From assembly GCA_015680905.1 (NCBI GenBank), contig CM027378.1, positions 1,984,001-2,048,000 on the forward strand: DNA of 64,000 bases, given 5' to 3'. Below are positions 47,891 through 59,010 of this stretch, one piece after another. Source of the DNA: Coptis chinensis. Taxonomy: Eukaryota; Streptophyta; Magnoliopsida; Ranunculales; Ranunculaceae. The notes under the pieces were generated by a model that was not told the origin of the DNA, did no database searches, and worked only from the letters and a program-made list of their open reading frames with translations. Each line of letters starts with the position of its first letter. The first letter of the stretch is position 1. The position numbers and the translations under genes are program-made.

Positions 47891-48830
47891 TCAAGCACAT
47901 CTAGCAACGAATCCTCCATTCACTTGACATACCACCAGGTTGGAATTCGAATAAACCATTAATTCTCCCACCCCCAAATCCTCGGCCATTCACATCCCTG
48001 CTATTACGGCCTCATATTCCGACTCATTGTTGGTGGCCATGAATCCGAGCCTCATGGAAAACTCGATTCAGTCGTTGTCCGGTATGACCAACACTACGCC
48101 TATTCCGTTGCCTGCATCTGTCGTAGACCCGCCCGCGAACACTCTCCACCCATTCCCTTTATCCCAGGGATCTGACCCATCTGGCTCTCACTCCTGTTCG
48201 GGCTCCATGAGCATCTCTTCCCCCCAAGTGGGGTCCTCCACTGGGAACTCTGCTAGAAACTCTGCTACCGCCTGCGCCTTTTCCGCGGTTATTGCTTGAT
48301 ATTGTATTTCATAAGAGCTCAGCATGACCGCCCATTTGAGCATCCTTCCGGACTTCTCCGTTTTTAGAGCTTGCTTAAGGGGTAAGTTTGTCACCACTAC
48401 CACTAAATGTGCCTCGAAGTATGGTTTCAACTTTAATGCTGAGAATATCAGTGCCAAGGCATATTTCTCGACCTTGCTGTACCGGGTCTCTGCATCTAAT
48501 AGTGTTTTACTCTGGAAATATACCGGCCTTTTAACCTTGTCTACCACCCGGACGAGAACCGAGCTTACCGTGTACTCGGACACTCCCAAGTACAAATACA
48601 GTTTCTCCCCTAGTTCAGGCCGCGACAACAAAGGCACTCGGCCCAAATACCTCTTTAACTCTTGGAAAGCCTCCTCACATTCCGGTGTCCACACAAAGTC
48701 TGGAGTCCTCCTCAATAGTCTATACAATGGCCTACATTTGTAGGACGATTTAGATATGAAACGGTTTAGTGCCACGACCCTTCCTGCTAACCTCTGTACT
48801 TCTTTAATGTCCCGGGGTGACGGCATCTCC
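47700..48830 (-). pseudogene. Element E dual RNase H region
   Basis: The gypsy RNase H (YLYLGVSEYTVSSVLVR, YSKVEKYALALIFSALKLK) is followed by a second, archaeal-like RNase H. The second is recognisable from GGSTTDAGNGIGVVL, NNESEYEAVIAGM and the later HGENRHADTLA segment. Two RNase H domains are a Tat-lineage feature. Fossil. Confidence 0.75.
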
Positions 48831-48859
48831 ACTAGTGCTCTGATTTGCTCAAGATTGGC

Positions 48860-49702
48860 TTATATTCCCCGGTGAGTCACTATGTAACCCAGAAATTTCC
48901 CTGTGGTTACTCCGAACGTACATTTCTCGATATTCAGATTCAAATTGTGCGCCCATAATATGCTGAACGTTTCCTTCAACCCTTCCAAATGTTCCTCTTC
49001 GGACATGCTTTTCTCCACAATATCATCGATGTATATCTCAATACCCTTACGTATCTTGCTCGCAAACATCTTCTCCCCTAGTCGCTGGAAGGTGGCCCCA
49101 GCATTCTTTAAACCAAATGGCATCCTTGTGTAGCAATACGTACCTCCCTCCACTATGAACGATGTCCTCTCCTGAACCGGTCCATACATCGCGACCTGGT
49201 TATATCCCATGGAGGTATCCATGAAAGAGAAAATCTTGAACCCCACTGTTCGATCCACTAGCTCATCCACCCGCGATATTGGATAACTGTCCTTAGGGCA
49301 CTCCGAGTTGACGTCCGTGAAGTCCACACACATACGCACCTTTCCATTCTTCTTAGGTACCGCGACTATGTTGGACAACCAGTCTATGAACTCTACTTCC
49401 TGAATTATGCCTGCTCCCTTTAACTTTACAACCTCTTTGCAGATTCCCTCCGCGTACTTCGGCCTCCCACCGCGCATTCTCTGTCTCACTGGTTTGGCAT
49501 CTTCCCTCATGTATAACCGGTGACATGCGAACTCTGGATCCAACCCCGTGATCTCCTCAATTGTCCAAGCAAAGACATCTTTATTCTCTGAGAGAAATTG
49601 TATTAATTCGTTCTTCCACTTTTCTGGCAAATTAGATCCCACCGATGTAAACTTCTCCTCCTCCCCCGTTCCCACGTTTACGGTCTCAATCTCGTCTAGC
49701 AT
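48860..49702 (-). pseudogene. Element E reverse transcriptase
   Basis: RT blocks include VRMCVDFTDVNSECPKDSYP, FSFMDTSMGYNQV, MPFGLKNAGATFQRL and the catalytic-loop region IYIDDIVEKS. This domain reads well, making E the best-preserved retroelement in the window. Confidence 0.85.
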
Positions 49703-49719
49703 TTTTGGTACAGCCGGCG

Positions 49720-51800
49720 TCTCAGCCTCCTCTTCTGCGGAGGCACACTGTAATTGCTACGCCTGTCTCTTTCTCAGTTTCGAGGCCTCCTTCATCTCCT
49801 CGGATCAACCTCTTCACCATTCCCTGATGACTGTTCCTAGCCGTCACCTGATCTCCGCGCACTTCATGCATCCCAGTTGGTGTGGGAAATCTGATCACCT
49901 GATAATATGTGGATGGTACCGCCTTCATCTCATGGATCCATCGCCTCCCAAGGATGACATTGTACTGCGAATTTTCGTCTACCACCTTGAACCGAGAGAA
50001 CACTATCACTGGCCCTATGGTCACGGGCAGTAAGAGCTCCCCTAGTGGTTCAGTCATACTCCCGTTGAACCCATACAAATTGGTCCGCGAAGGCCTTAAC
50101 TGTTTCCAGTCTATCTTCATTTCCTCCATCGTCCCCACGAACAACAAGTCCACTGCACTGCTGTAATCGATCAATACCCTTTTAACCATGTAATTTCTCA
50201 TAGCCACTGTGATCACCAATGCGTCCTCATGTGGGGAGTCGACCGTCTTCAAGTTTGCCTCTGTAAACACTATGCTTCCTTTTCCAGTCGCGAGCCATGG
50301 GGCAGGCCGCGAATAACTTGTCTCTTCATTAACTTGCTGAATGCTAGCCGTCCTTCGTATCCTATCTCGGTGAGTGTTGTGACTCAAGATTTCCCCGCTG
50401 AATATGACATTTATGGTACCCAATATTCTCCCTTGGTTCGGCGGCTGCTCCTCTTTCCCTTTCCCTTTGGTAAACTCTTTCAGTAGCCCCCTCCCTATCA
50501 TCCTTTGGACCAACCATTTGAGAGCGAAGCATTCATTCTTCTCATGGTTCTGTACCCGATGATATGCACAATACGGCTTACCTGGTATTTCGTCTGGCTT
50601 GCTTCGCGGACCTCATAGCCCGGCAAATCTCGAATCAGCGGCAACAATTCACTCAACGGCCGGTCTACTGGTGTCAGCTCCATTTCTCGATATGGCTTCC
50701 TTTCTCTATTTTACCTTCGAGCTTCAACTCTCCCCCTTTCCAGCCGTGAAGCGTCACCATGACGTCCTCCGCTTCCCCTGTCTGATGACTCGTATCTTCT
50801 GTGGTCATCGTTTCGATCCAAAACCAACACGGCCTTCTCCGACCTCCTCGTCTCTTTCTGCAGTGTATCCTCATACCTTATATATTTTTTCACCCTCGGA
50901 TATAAGTCTTGCAGTGTCGCGATCTCATTCTTAGCCACGGATTCGTGTACCCTGGTTCCCAGTCGCAGCCCCCTCTCAAAGGCAATCACCGCCGTCCTTT
51001 CGTCCAAGTTCTCCACCTTTTGCGTTTTTGCCTTGAATCTGCACAAGAATTCTCTCACTGACTCCGCAGTCCTCTGCCTCACATTGAATAGGGCCGCTAT
51101 GTCCACCACTCGCCTTTTCTGATGTATGAAATGGTCCACGAAGGCTTGCTCTAACTCAAGGAAGTTGTTTATACTCTTCGAGGGTAGACTATAATACCAG
51201 TCCGAGGCTCCCCCTTTCAAGCTCACTGGGAACATCATACACTGCAATCCATCATACCTGGGTTCTTGCCACAGCGGCATCTGTTGCCGGAAGTGGTGGA
51301 TGTGGTTCGTCGGATCTCCTGTCCCATCATACCTCTCAAATTTGGGCTGGTTGACTCGCTTAGGGACCTCCGCCTTTCAAATTGCATCCGCCAATGGGTT
51401 GCGGTCCAATCCCACCACTACTTGGTTCACCGTTCCACCTTTGCCTTTCGCTTGCTCCAAGCTCGCTTTCAAATCGTCGGCGATCATCTCCTTCACCTAC
51501 TGTCTAGTGAGTCCCAGCACCCCGTTCTCCCCTGCATTGGGTCTCCCTTCTTCCTCTCTCACCATCTCTGACACCCCCCTTTCTGATTCCTCTACAGTCT
51601 CCCTCTCCCTTCGCAACTCCTCATTCTCTTCCCTCAACCTCGCCACTTCCTCTCTTAACTGTCTCGTTTCTTCCGAGGACGATGCTGCTGTCTCTTCCAC
51701 TCCCTGCTCTCCCCCATCATCCCCTACCGATTCAGCAGGTTCCTCCACGACCGGTACCTTCCTCGGTCGTCCTACGCCTCTCTTTGCTTTCGTTGCCATA
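49720..51800 (-). pseudogene. Element E gag and protease
   Basis: The N-terminal segment carries an AT-hook-like KRGVGRPRKV, then a Glu/Arg heptad-rich coiled coil (LREEVARLREENEELRRE). The retrotransposon gag core follows (FPVSLKGGASDWYYSLP, SVREFLCRFK). The protease region has VKRVLIDYSSAVDLLF and NVILGRRWIHEM. Fossil. Confidence 0.75.
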
Positions 51801-51844
51801 CCTACTACTATTCAGATCTCTTCGTCCCCACAGACGGCGCCAAA

Positions 51845-52154
51845 TGTATGAGAGTAAGTTACCCCTACTGAGATCTCCTCCTCCCTCTGTCCCTCAACAC
51901 TATTCTTTTTATACCCCCTCCCCTCTCCTCACAGCCATCCACCTGTCTAGCCATCTAACGCTTCTCGGTCTGCCACGCGTAAGATTTTCATACACCTTTG
52001 CACTCCGCGGCACGATACTGTACACCCGACTCTACCGCTTGTATTACTTCAGGCTCGCTATTTTTGGTTATCCTCTACTCCCCGACTCCAATTACTGCGG
52101 CTTGCATCAGTCCACCGACCTTTGACCTTGATAGTCGCGGATCCTACCATTATA
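51845..52154 (-). repeat. 5' LTR of element E
   Basis: 310 bp, partner of 42698-43007 (about 93% identical by eye). The primer-binding site TGGCGCCGTCTGTGGGG (minus strand) lies directly inward. Confidence 0.9.
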
Positions 52155-52159
52155 GACCC

Positions 52160-54140
52160 CATTTTGTTGAGGTGTATAAACACAACTACGTTGGTGAATG
52201 ACACCCTGAGTGGAGAAAAATTGTTGCATTTCCGTAGAAAGAAACTTCGAACCATTGTCAGAACGAAAATTTTGAATTTGAGGAAGAAAAACATCACCAT
52301 TCCCAGAAGACACGTGACCTACAGAGTTATGGAATTGAGTTTTCACCATAGCAAAAAAAGATTGCAAAAGGTCCTTAGTGTCGGATTTAGAGTGCATTAA
52401 ATAAACCCATGTACAACGAGAAAAATCATCAACAATAGTAAACAAATAATGTCCACCAGTCAAGGAAGTTTGAGAAAAAGGACCCCAAATGTCACAATGG
52501 ATTAACTGAAAAGGTCGAGTTGTTTTTTATTGAACTAGAAGGAAAAGACAATCTTGATTGTTTTGCCTGAGGACAAACATCACAAACATATTTCTTGGAA
52601 CAAGTAATAATGGGAAAACTAGTAGCTAACTCCTGGAGATGACTCGACGATGGATGTCCTAAACGCCAATGCCAGATGTCAATGGTGGGGTTGCCGGTCA
52701 CTAAAGATGCAAAAGAGGAGTGAAAAAAATAAAGACCATCATGCACATTACCTTGTCCAATCCTCTTCCTCACTTGCAGGTCCTGAAAAACACAATGGTC
52801 CTGGAAAAATGTTACTGAATATCGGAGAGATTTTGTTAGTTGACTCACAGACAATAGATTAAACTTGAATGAGGGTATAAAGAAAACATTTTCTAATTGA
52901 AAACCATGTGAGAACTGAACAGTGCCGATATGAGTGACAGATACATGGGAACCATCAGGAAGTTGTACATGTGTAGCATGAGAGCAAGGCAAGTATGAAG
53001 AAAAACGAGTCAATGAGGAACACATATGATTGGTTGCCCCTGTATCAATAATCCAGGCATATGGTAATGGCGTAGAGAGGGCAATACCTGCAAGATTTAC
53101 ATTACCACTACCTGGTCCAAGCATTGCTAAGAGTCGATTGTACTAATCTTGTGTAAAGGTAGGAGCTGTGGTTATTGCTTTCTCATCATACGAACCAGAA
53201 GCATTTGAGGCAGCAGCATGAGCGCGGGTGCACTCTGAGTGGGCAGCAGATGAGGGTGCGCGCCCCTTGAGCGGATGCAATCAGGATATCCATGCAGCTT
53301 GTAGCAAACATCTTTGGTGTGACCTTCAATCCCACATTTATTTTTATTTTTTAATTTTATTTTTGATTGGTAAGCCTGTTTTAAATGAGATCAGTAACTC
53401 TTATGACGATTGTCATCATTTGCACTTGGACGATTGTAACTAAAATTGGGCTTGTTAGAATATGCAACAATGGAATTTGTGTTTGATCTTTCAGTATGAT
53501 TGACAGAGAGAGCACTGGAGTCTGGAGTATGCGCGGAAGAATTTTGTATTTCTTGTTGTTTCTCTTCTTGTTGAACCAAAGAATAGATATTGGCTGTGCT
53601 AGGAAAAGGGTGTATCAACAGAATTTGACTGCGAAGTCTTTTGTATCGATGATCAAGCCTTTGTAGAAATTCCATACCACGATCTTGATCATATAGCGCT
53701 GCATTAGTCTTCCCATGTCCGCATGTGCAAGTTGGAATATTTCTAAGGGAACTTAATTCATCCCAAATAGCCTTCAACTTCGTGAAATATGTAGAGACAA
53801 ACATGTCTTCTTGTTTTAAGGCAACCGACTGTTTGAGTTGAAAAATCTTTGGGGTGTTTGTTTGAGTAAACGTTCCTCTAAATCTAGCCAAATCTCTCCT
53901 GCATTGAGTGCATAGAGTATATATACTACCACAAAGGTGGCTCTCAGTGGAGTTAATGATCCAAGAACTAACAAGGTTGTTACATCTTGCCCATTGCTGA
54001 GATTTTTGTGGACCTATAGGTTGCTCCATAGTGCCGTCAACAAACCCTAGTTTATTCTTGGCTCTTAGCGCCATGGTCATGGCTCGAATCCATGTTCCAT
54101 AGTTGTCGCCATCAAGAAGAGGAGTCACCAAAACAGCTGT
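52160..54140 (-). pseudogene. Element D gag, protease and integrase N-terminal part
   Basis: Read leftward: gag (LLDGDNYGTWIRAMTMALRA, later TKLKAIWDELSSL), protease (WIIDTGATNHMCSS), the pre-integrase segment (WHWRLGHPSSSHL), and the integrase start with YLFTIVDDFSRCTWVYLM and FRSDNGSKF. Standard plant copia order. Fossil. Confidence 0.85.
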
Positions 54141-54311
54141 AGGATTGTCTGAGTGGTGGATATAAGCAGGATGATTAGTTTACGGTTCCATTGGGTTGGT
54201 CGAGATGCCGACTGGGGATGAAAAAAAGAGAACCAGTTGAAGAACTAGTATTGGATTCAGTAGAAGGGGATGTAGACATAGGTTACGGATCTTGAGTTTG
54301 CTCTGATACCA

Positions 54312-54597
54312 TGTAAAATTAAATAGGCTAAGGAGATGATATTGTTTGTCTTCTCTTAATTGAGAGAAGATAATTATTTATCATTCATATATAGAGATGT
54401 TACATTAGGTTTACATCTAGGGTTAGAGTTCCCAAATCAATACATGGTTAGAATAGGAAACTTCTAATACAAGAAATAGCAACCGACTCTATTAGTCGAG
54501 TTGTGTCAACAGTAACATGAGCGCGGGCGCGTTTTAGAGGTGTGAAGCAGTAGTGCGGACGCGCCTTGTCTGTACAACAGAAGAGTGTATCTTATTA
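54312..54597 (-). repeat. 5' LTR of element D
   Basis: 286 bp, TGTAAAATTAAATAGG to CTTATTA on the plus strand, adjoining the primer-binding site at about 54300-54311. Confidence 0.85.
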
Positions 54598-54602
54598 AAG
54601 TG

Positions 54603-54822
54603 TAGTAAAAAGCATACCACATCAGCATCAACCAACTAACTCAAAACAGGTTATTGAAAAAAAAAAAAAAAAAAAAAAAACACGTGTGTATCACGTGACA
54701 GTTGGTCAACAAAACCAATTAAGTTGACGTGCCATTTATTTGCCAATCTAATATTTTCTAGCCCAATGGAGAACCCCCAAATTGAAACCCTAGATCCCAA
54801 TTGTTAGTGCTGCAATTCGAGT
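54603..54822. other. Spacer with poly(A) run
   Basis: About 22 A at 54657-54680 beside an ACACGTGTGTATCACGTG palindromic segment. No gene. Confidence 0.5.
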
Positions 54823-54830
54823 GTAATCAG

Positions 54831-55657
54831 TAGGGGTGTGCATAAAATCTAGAGAACCGACTAAACCGACCGAACCGGACCGATCCGAGCGGTTTTGGTC
54901 GGTTATTCATGCAGAACCGGTTCGGTTCGGTTTGGAAAAACATAAAACCAAGTCCCTCGGTTCGGTCTTCGATTAAAGACAGTTTAAAACCGTGAAAACC
55001 TGACCCGACTCTAATTTAGCTATTGTCTGTTTAAATTTTGAAATATGGGCCCTTCTAACTTTAGATTTTTTTATAGGTATAGAAAAAACAAAAAAATGAT
55101 ATGCAAATGTTCACATCTCACTCAAAATTGAATACTGTAAAGATTCCACCGATCAAATATGGCCAACAGTTCTTATTTCTTAATATTAAACATATCTTTG
55201 TTATCATCAAACTCACTCACCATTAACAGCTAACATAACCACCGATCATATCCCATCTCTCTCTCCTCACCGTTTATCCAACTCTTCAGATCTAAACTCC
55301 CTTCAACACCCACAGGAGAAGCTTCAATGATCTCTTCATAACCCAAAAAAACAAATCAAAACAGTTTAAATTACACTTCTTATCTCGATCCATCAAAATT
55401 AATTTTAGAAGCAATTGCATATGGGGGAATCCATTTTTAGTGAGTATGAGAGTCTAGTCTCCAGCTGCCTCGTTGGATTTTTTTTTTCCAAATTTGATCT
55501 ATAATCGAAAATCCAACCCGATATTGCGGATCAGTTGAGGATCAGTTTCTGAAACTTATCAGTTCGGTTCAGATGGCTATTTGAGCAAATCGGACTGGTC
55601 GGTTTGGTCATCGGTTAAAATCCAAACCCAACCCGAACTGACCCGTGCACACCCCTA
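54831..55657. mobile_element. hAT-type non-autonomous element, 827 bp
   Basis: Termini TAGGGGTGTGCATA and (complement) TAGGGGTGTGCACGGG are flanked by a perfect 8-bp duplication GTAATCAG (54823-54830, 55658-55665). Subterminal ACCGAACCGG and CGGTTCGG repeats. The interior is AT-rich without a transposase. Confidence 0.95.
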
Positions 55658-55746
55658 GTAATCAGGGTAGCTGAAGTGATTTACTGATTTACTAGAGATA
55701 CACTCAATACAACTAGTAAAAAATTCGTAAATGGTATTTATATTTA

Positions 55747-56122
55747 GGGGATGGTTATATGAACTCCACTAAAACGAACTCCAAATGAACTCCACCACTT
55801 AACTCAATGAACTAGAAGCTGATTTTTGGTGGAGATGTTTTCCACAATAATAGAGATCATCCTCATTAAAAATCAGCTCATTTGAAGATGTACAACCTCA
55901 TCAAAAATCATTTAGAAAGTTATGAAATTATCCAACCGGTCCGGATTTTTTAATTTCGATACAATTTTTGACAAGGTTAGACATATTCAATTGAGCTGAT
56001 TTTTGGTGGGGGTGTTCTCCATCATGAGATGTACACATCCACAAAAAATTAGTCCTCAGTTCATTTTTATGAGTGGAGTAACTTTGGAGTCGCTATAAGG
56101 TGGAGTTCATATAACCATCCCC
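55747..56122. mobile_element. Mutator-type MITE, 376 bp
   Basis: Perfect terminal inverted repeats of about 20 bp (GGGGATGGTTATATGAACTC) are flanked by a perfect 9-bp duplication TTATATTTA (55738-55746, 56123-56131). Inner inverted segments (AGCTGATTTTTGGTGG and relatives) make much of the element self-complementary. Non-coding. Confidence 0.95.
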
Positions 56123-56302
56123 TTATATTTATATTCTTCGTTTATTGAATTGATTACATAACAATGTTTACCCTAGTCATGCTAAAATTCAAGTTAAAAT
56201 TTTACGTTTTATTTCAAATGATAAATTTTCTAGAGTTTATTTGTTTTCATGTGAAAATGTTTGAATTTTGTGAAAATGTTTGAATTTAGAGTGTTGTTTT
56301 AA

Positions 56303-57772
56303 GGGTGTTTTAGACATTAGTCCTACTATATTACTATGATAATTAGACTTTGATTGGTCATAAAATATTAGTTTTGGTTTAGTTCTGTTACTGATTGTCA
56401 GTCAATTGACTGTGGTCAAATTGTTTGCATTTTTGTATATGGCCAAAATGCCCCCCCAGCGTGCCTCTCACACGTGTCAAAAGCTCACAAACTTCCTTGT
56501 GTATAGAAAGAGGACAGTTACAGCAAGAAGAAGAACAAAAACAATGGCTGATGCAGATGTTATGGATGCAACCTCAATAGAAGTGAATCCAGTACTTTGA
56601 CTTCTTTCGGATTCAATTTATGCAGGACGAGCTGCATAATTAAGTGAATCGCCACCACTCCCTTGCAGCTCAGACGGTGGCACAAATATGGCAGGACCGA
56701 AGAAGAGGATTTCCGAGATAACTGCTGCACTCTACTAAATTATGAATTGATATGTGGAAGCGGCCCAACAAGTTATTATAGGACACGTTAAACACACACA
56801 ACGAAGTCACATTAGCAAAACCAGACGGAATCTACCTAGAAAGATTATTGTCGTTCAGCAGCAGAACTGTCAGATTCTTCAAGTTCACCAGATCTTTGGG
56901 TATATCACCATTGAGGAAAGTTGCAACACTTGAAGAGAGAATAAATGCCCCAAGCTAGAAGGGATGCCACCACTCAAATTGTTTCCAGCAAATGAAAGAT
57001 ACCTCAGACCCTTTATGCGGCTGAGGCCTGCGGGAATGGGACCATTAGATCTGTTCCAACTCAAAGCGCGACTAAGAAGAAACTTTATATCTCCAAAACT
57101 TTCAAATCAACATCCCAACAAATAGTCATTGTTAATCGAATCCATATTATACTAAATTATAATATCGAAAACATTTGCTTTTTCATTACACACTTCATCG
57201 AATGCTTCAACCCCCAAAACATCCAAAATCATCAACCGCAAATGTGATTCCATCAAGGTAAACTAGCTTGAAAAAATATATTAATTAGTTGAAATTCTTT
57301 TGGTTTTGAGAATGGGTATGGTGGTTTCTTGTTTGATTTTTTAGTTGGAGAATTGGAAGAGTGTACTGTACTTTTGTCTTTTCGGTGTTTGTTTGCCTTG
57401 AATCACAAAGTGATGAAACGGGTTGAAGAGAACATATAAAGCAAAATGGGTTGTTTCCGCTATTGGGCTTTAATCTATTATTGGGCCAAAGTTGAGTTGT
57501 TCACAGTGATTTAATCACAGACCAACACGTGGCAAATCAACAGTTCACATGAATACACGTATTTCGTTCTTACTCCTCCCTCGAGATTCTAATTGTTAAA
57601 GATCAACTAATATAACTTGTTAGGGGCAATCTGGTCATATATAAAAAGCAAACAATTTGATCGCAGTTATGGTCAAGTAGTAAAAATAGGACCAAAAACT
57701 AATATTTTAGCATTTCTAAACCAAAGTCTAATTACCATCATATTAATAGTAGGACAAATGTCTAAAAAACCC
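56303..57772. mobile_element. Pack-MULE carrying an RPK2-like gene fragment
   Basis: Terminal inverted repeats of about 170 bp (outer ends GGGTGTTTTAGACATTAGTC and, complemented, GGGTTTTTTAGACATTTGTC) flank a 1470-bp element. The target duplication is 9 bp with one mismatch, TTGTTTTAA (56294-56302) and TTATTTTAA (57773-57781). There is no transposase; the interior holds a receptor-kinase fragment on the minus strand. This structure defines a Pack-MULE. Confidence 0.9.
56620..57065 (-). pseudogene. Captured LRR receptor-like kinase fragment (RPK2/TOADSTOOL2-like)
   Basis: Read leftward in three frames with shifts: GPIPAGLSRIKGLRYLSFAG, NNLSGGIPSSLGHLFSLQVL, DLVNLKNLTVLLLNDNNLS, IPSGFANVTSLCVFNVSYNN, then CSSYLGNPLLRSCH. 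These are the last extracellular leucine-rich repeats and the Cys-pair after them in RPK2-type kinases, a regulator of anther and meristem development. The transmembrane and kinase parts are absent. Frameshifts and a stop make it non-functional as a protein. It is contiguous without an intron. Confidence 0.85.
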
Positions 57773-57781
57773 TTATTTTAA

Positions 57782-58059
57782 ATATGAACTCATTAATTAT
57801 TTGTTTGTCAACAATGGATTTTTTTTTTTCTATCCTAAACATAGATCATAGTGGTAGGTTTATATGACTAAACCCACATTACACTAGCTATGATGGGGGA
57901 GATATGAATTTATCTTACTAGCATCATGCACGTGCTACACACATTTTAACAATACAAACGTGAAATCACGAAGTTATAATTGAGAAGTAATTAAGTGTCT
58001 AAAAAAAACACAACACTGATTTTTTTTATCATATTCAGGTTTTGAAAAAAATATGCAGT
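57782..58059. other. AT-rich spacer
   Basis: Contains a T-run near 57819-57830, which could be the complement of a poly(A) tail for the pseudogene to its right. Otherwise nothing seen. Confidence 0.35.
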
Positions 58060-58500
58060 ATATGGAATGTGTCTACATGCTACTTGATCCTCCTCTCAAG
58101 CTTAGGTTTTAAATGTCTGATAATACACTGCATCAGCGCGAAGTAGCAGCATCGCCTAATACACAGATGGTGTGCCCTTCAATTTGCTTAGTCAGTCTTT
58201 CAATGACCATCCATAACATATGTCCCCTATCTACAAGGTGTCCACTGCCCACAGCTCTCATGCTTGTAAAAATAAGAGAGACTTGCAATTGCATCCATAA
58301 CATCTGTCCACTTGTCAACCACTACACAATAACTGCAGCAGGTCTCAATCCAGAAGTAATAGCCTTGAGAGCATCGTATTCCATAAGTACATTGCCATAT
58401 ATGTGCTTAAGAAGCAGTGGGACTGAGTGACAAACAAACCTCCTGGAATTACTGCAAGTAAATTGTCTCATCCACCTCTAACTCCACCACGGTGTCTCTC
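58060..58500 (-). pseudogene. Mitochondrial complex I 51-kDa subunit (NDUFV1) pseudogene fragment
   Basis: Read leftward: [82 protein letters not shown] and HLKPKLERRIK. This is the C-terminal part of the flavoprotein with the 4Fe-4S ligand segment (CGQCTPC in the family, CGQWTPC here, so one cysteine is lost). Frameshifts, stops and loss of the short segment between MVIERL and TKQIEG show decay. No intron interrupts the stretch, so a reverse-transcribed or captured copy is likely. Confidence 0.85.
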
Positions 58501-58675
58501 TAACAACACTCAGACTTTTGCCTTAAAATTGTAGGAGAAACAACAACACTTTGAACATTTGTAATTGTGGTGGGATAGGCATATAGCCGTGCATTAGATG
58601 GAAAAGGAATACAAAAGAAAGGCACTCAAAATAATTCTATATACCTGGCGAGATACAACAGCATCCAAGGTGTAT

Positions 58676-59010
58676 CACTACACCATATTAGTCTATTTGT
58701 AACGGATATACATCCGTTACAAAAAATATTTGTAACGGTTATCTTGCATTGACACAAAAACGTGACAAATATTAGTAACGGATATTAGTAACACTTATTA
58801 TCCGTTAGAAAATTTACTAACGGATATAAAGTGTTACTGAAATTAATTTCAGTAACGGATACGTAACTGTTAGAATTAATTAGTAACGGATACCAAATTT
58901 TTTTATCCTCTATTAGTAACAGATATAAGTGGCACTATGATTTTATAATAAGGGATTTTGTCCGTTAGTGTTAGAATGTTTCTAACAGTTTAATATCCGT
59001 TACTAATGAT
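58676..59010 (+). mobile_element. CACTA (En/Spm) transposon left terminus
   Basis: CACTACACCATATTAGTC after TAT is followed by about a dozen direct and inverted copies of GTAACGGATAT and relatives over 330 bp, the subterminal repeats typical of CACTA elements. No matching right terminus was located, so the element may extend right or be truncated. Confidence 0.65.

Larger units (their letters stand above)
42698..52154 (-). mobile_element. Tat-lineage Ty3/gypsy retrotransposon E (fossil)
   Basis: Read leftward: 5' LTR (51845-52154), primer-binding site TGGCGCCGTCTGTGGGG, gag, protease, RT, two RNase H domains, integrase, a minisatellite-bearing spacer, an antisense ORF and the 3' LTR (42698-43007). 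Dual RNase H and the antisense ORF are hallmarks of the Tat lineage (Ogre, Retand and kin). The target duplication GACCC is perfect (42693-42697, 52155-52159). The LTRs differ at about 21 of 310 positions, giving roughly 2.5-5 million years at 1.3e-8 to 7e-9 substitutions per site per year. All parts are present but it is broken, with several disruptions. Confidence 0.9.
39040..54597 (-). mobile_element. Ty1/copia retrotransposon D (fossil), hosting elements E and F
   Basis: Read leftward: 5' LTR (54312-54597), primer-binding site TGGTATCAGAGC (next to the LTR, as in most plant copia elements), gag, protease, integrase, reverse transcriptase, RNase H, polypurine tract (TTGAGGGGGAG) and 3' LTR (39040-40306). 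The order PR-INT-RT-RH defines Ty1/copia. A Tat-type gypsy element (42698-52154) splits the integrase, and a hAT element (39258-40271) lies in the 3' LTR. Broken, perhaps ten disruptions. The conserved parts of the two LTRs differ at about 6 of roughly 180 aligned bases, suggesting insertion within a few million years. A matching 5-bp target duplication was not found. Confidence 0.85.
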
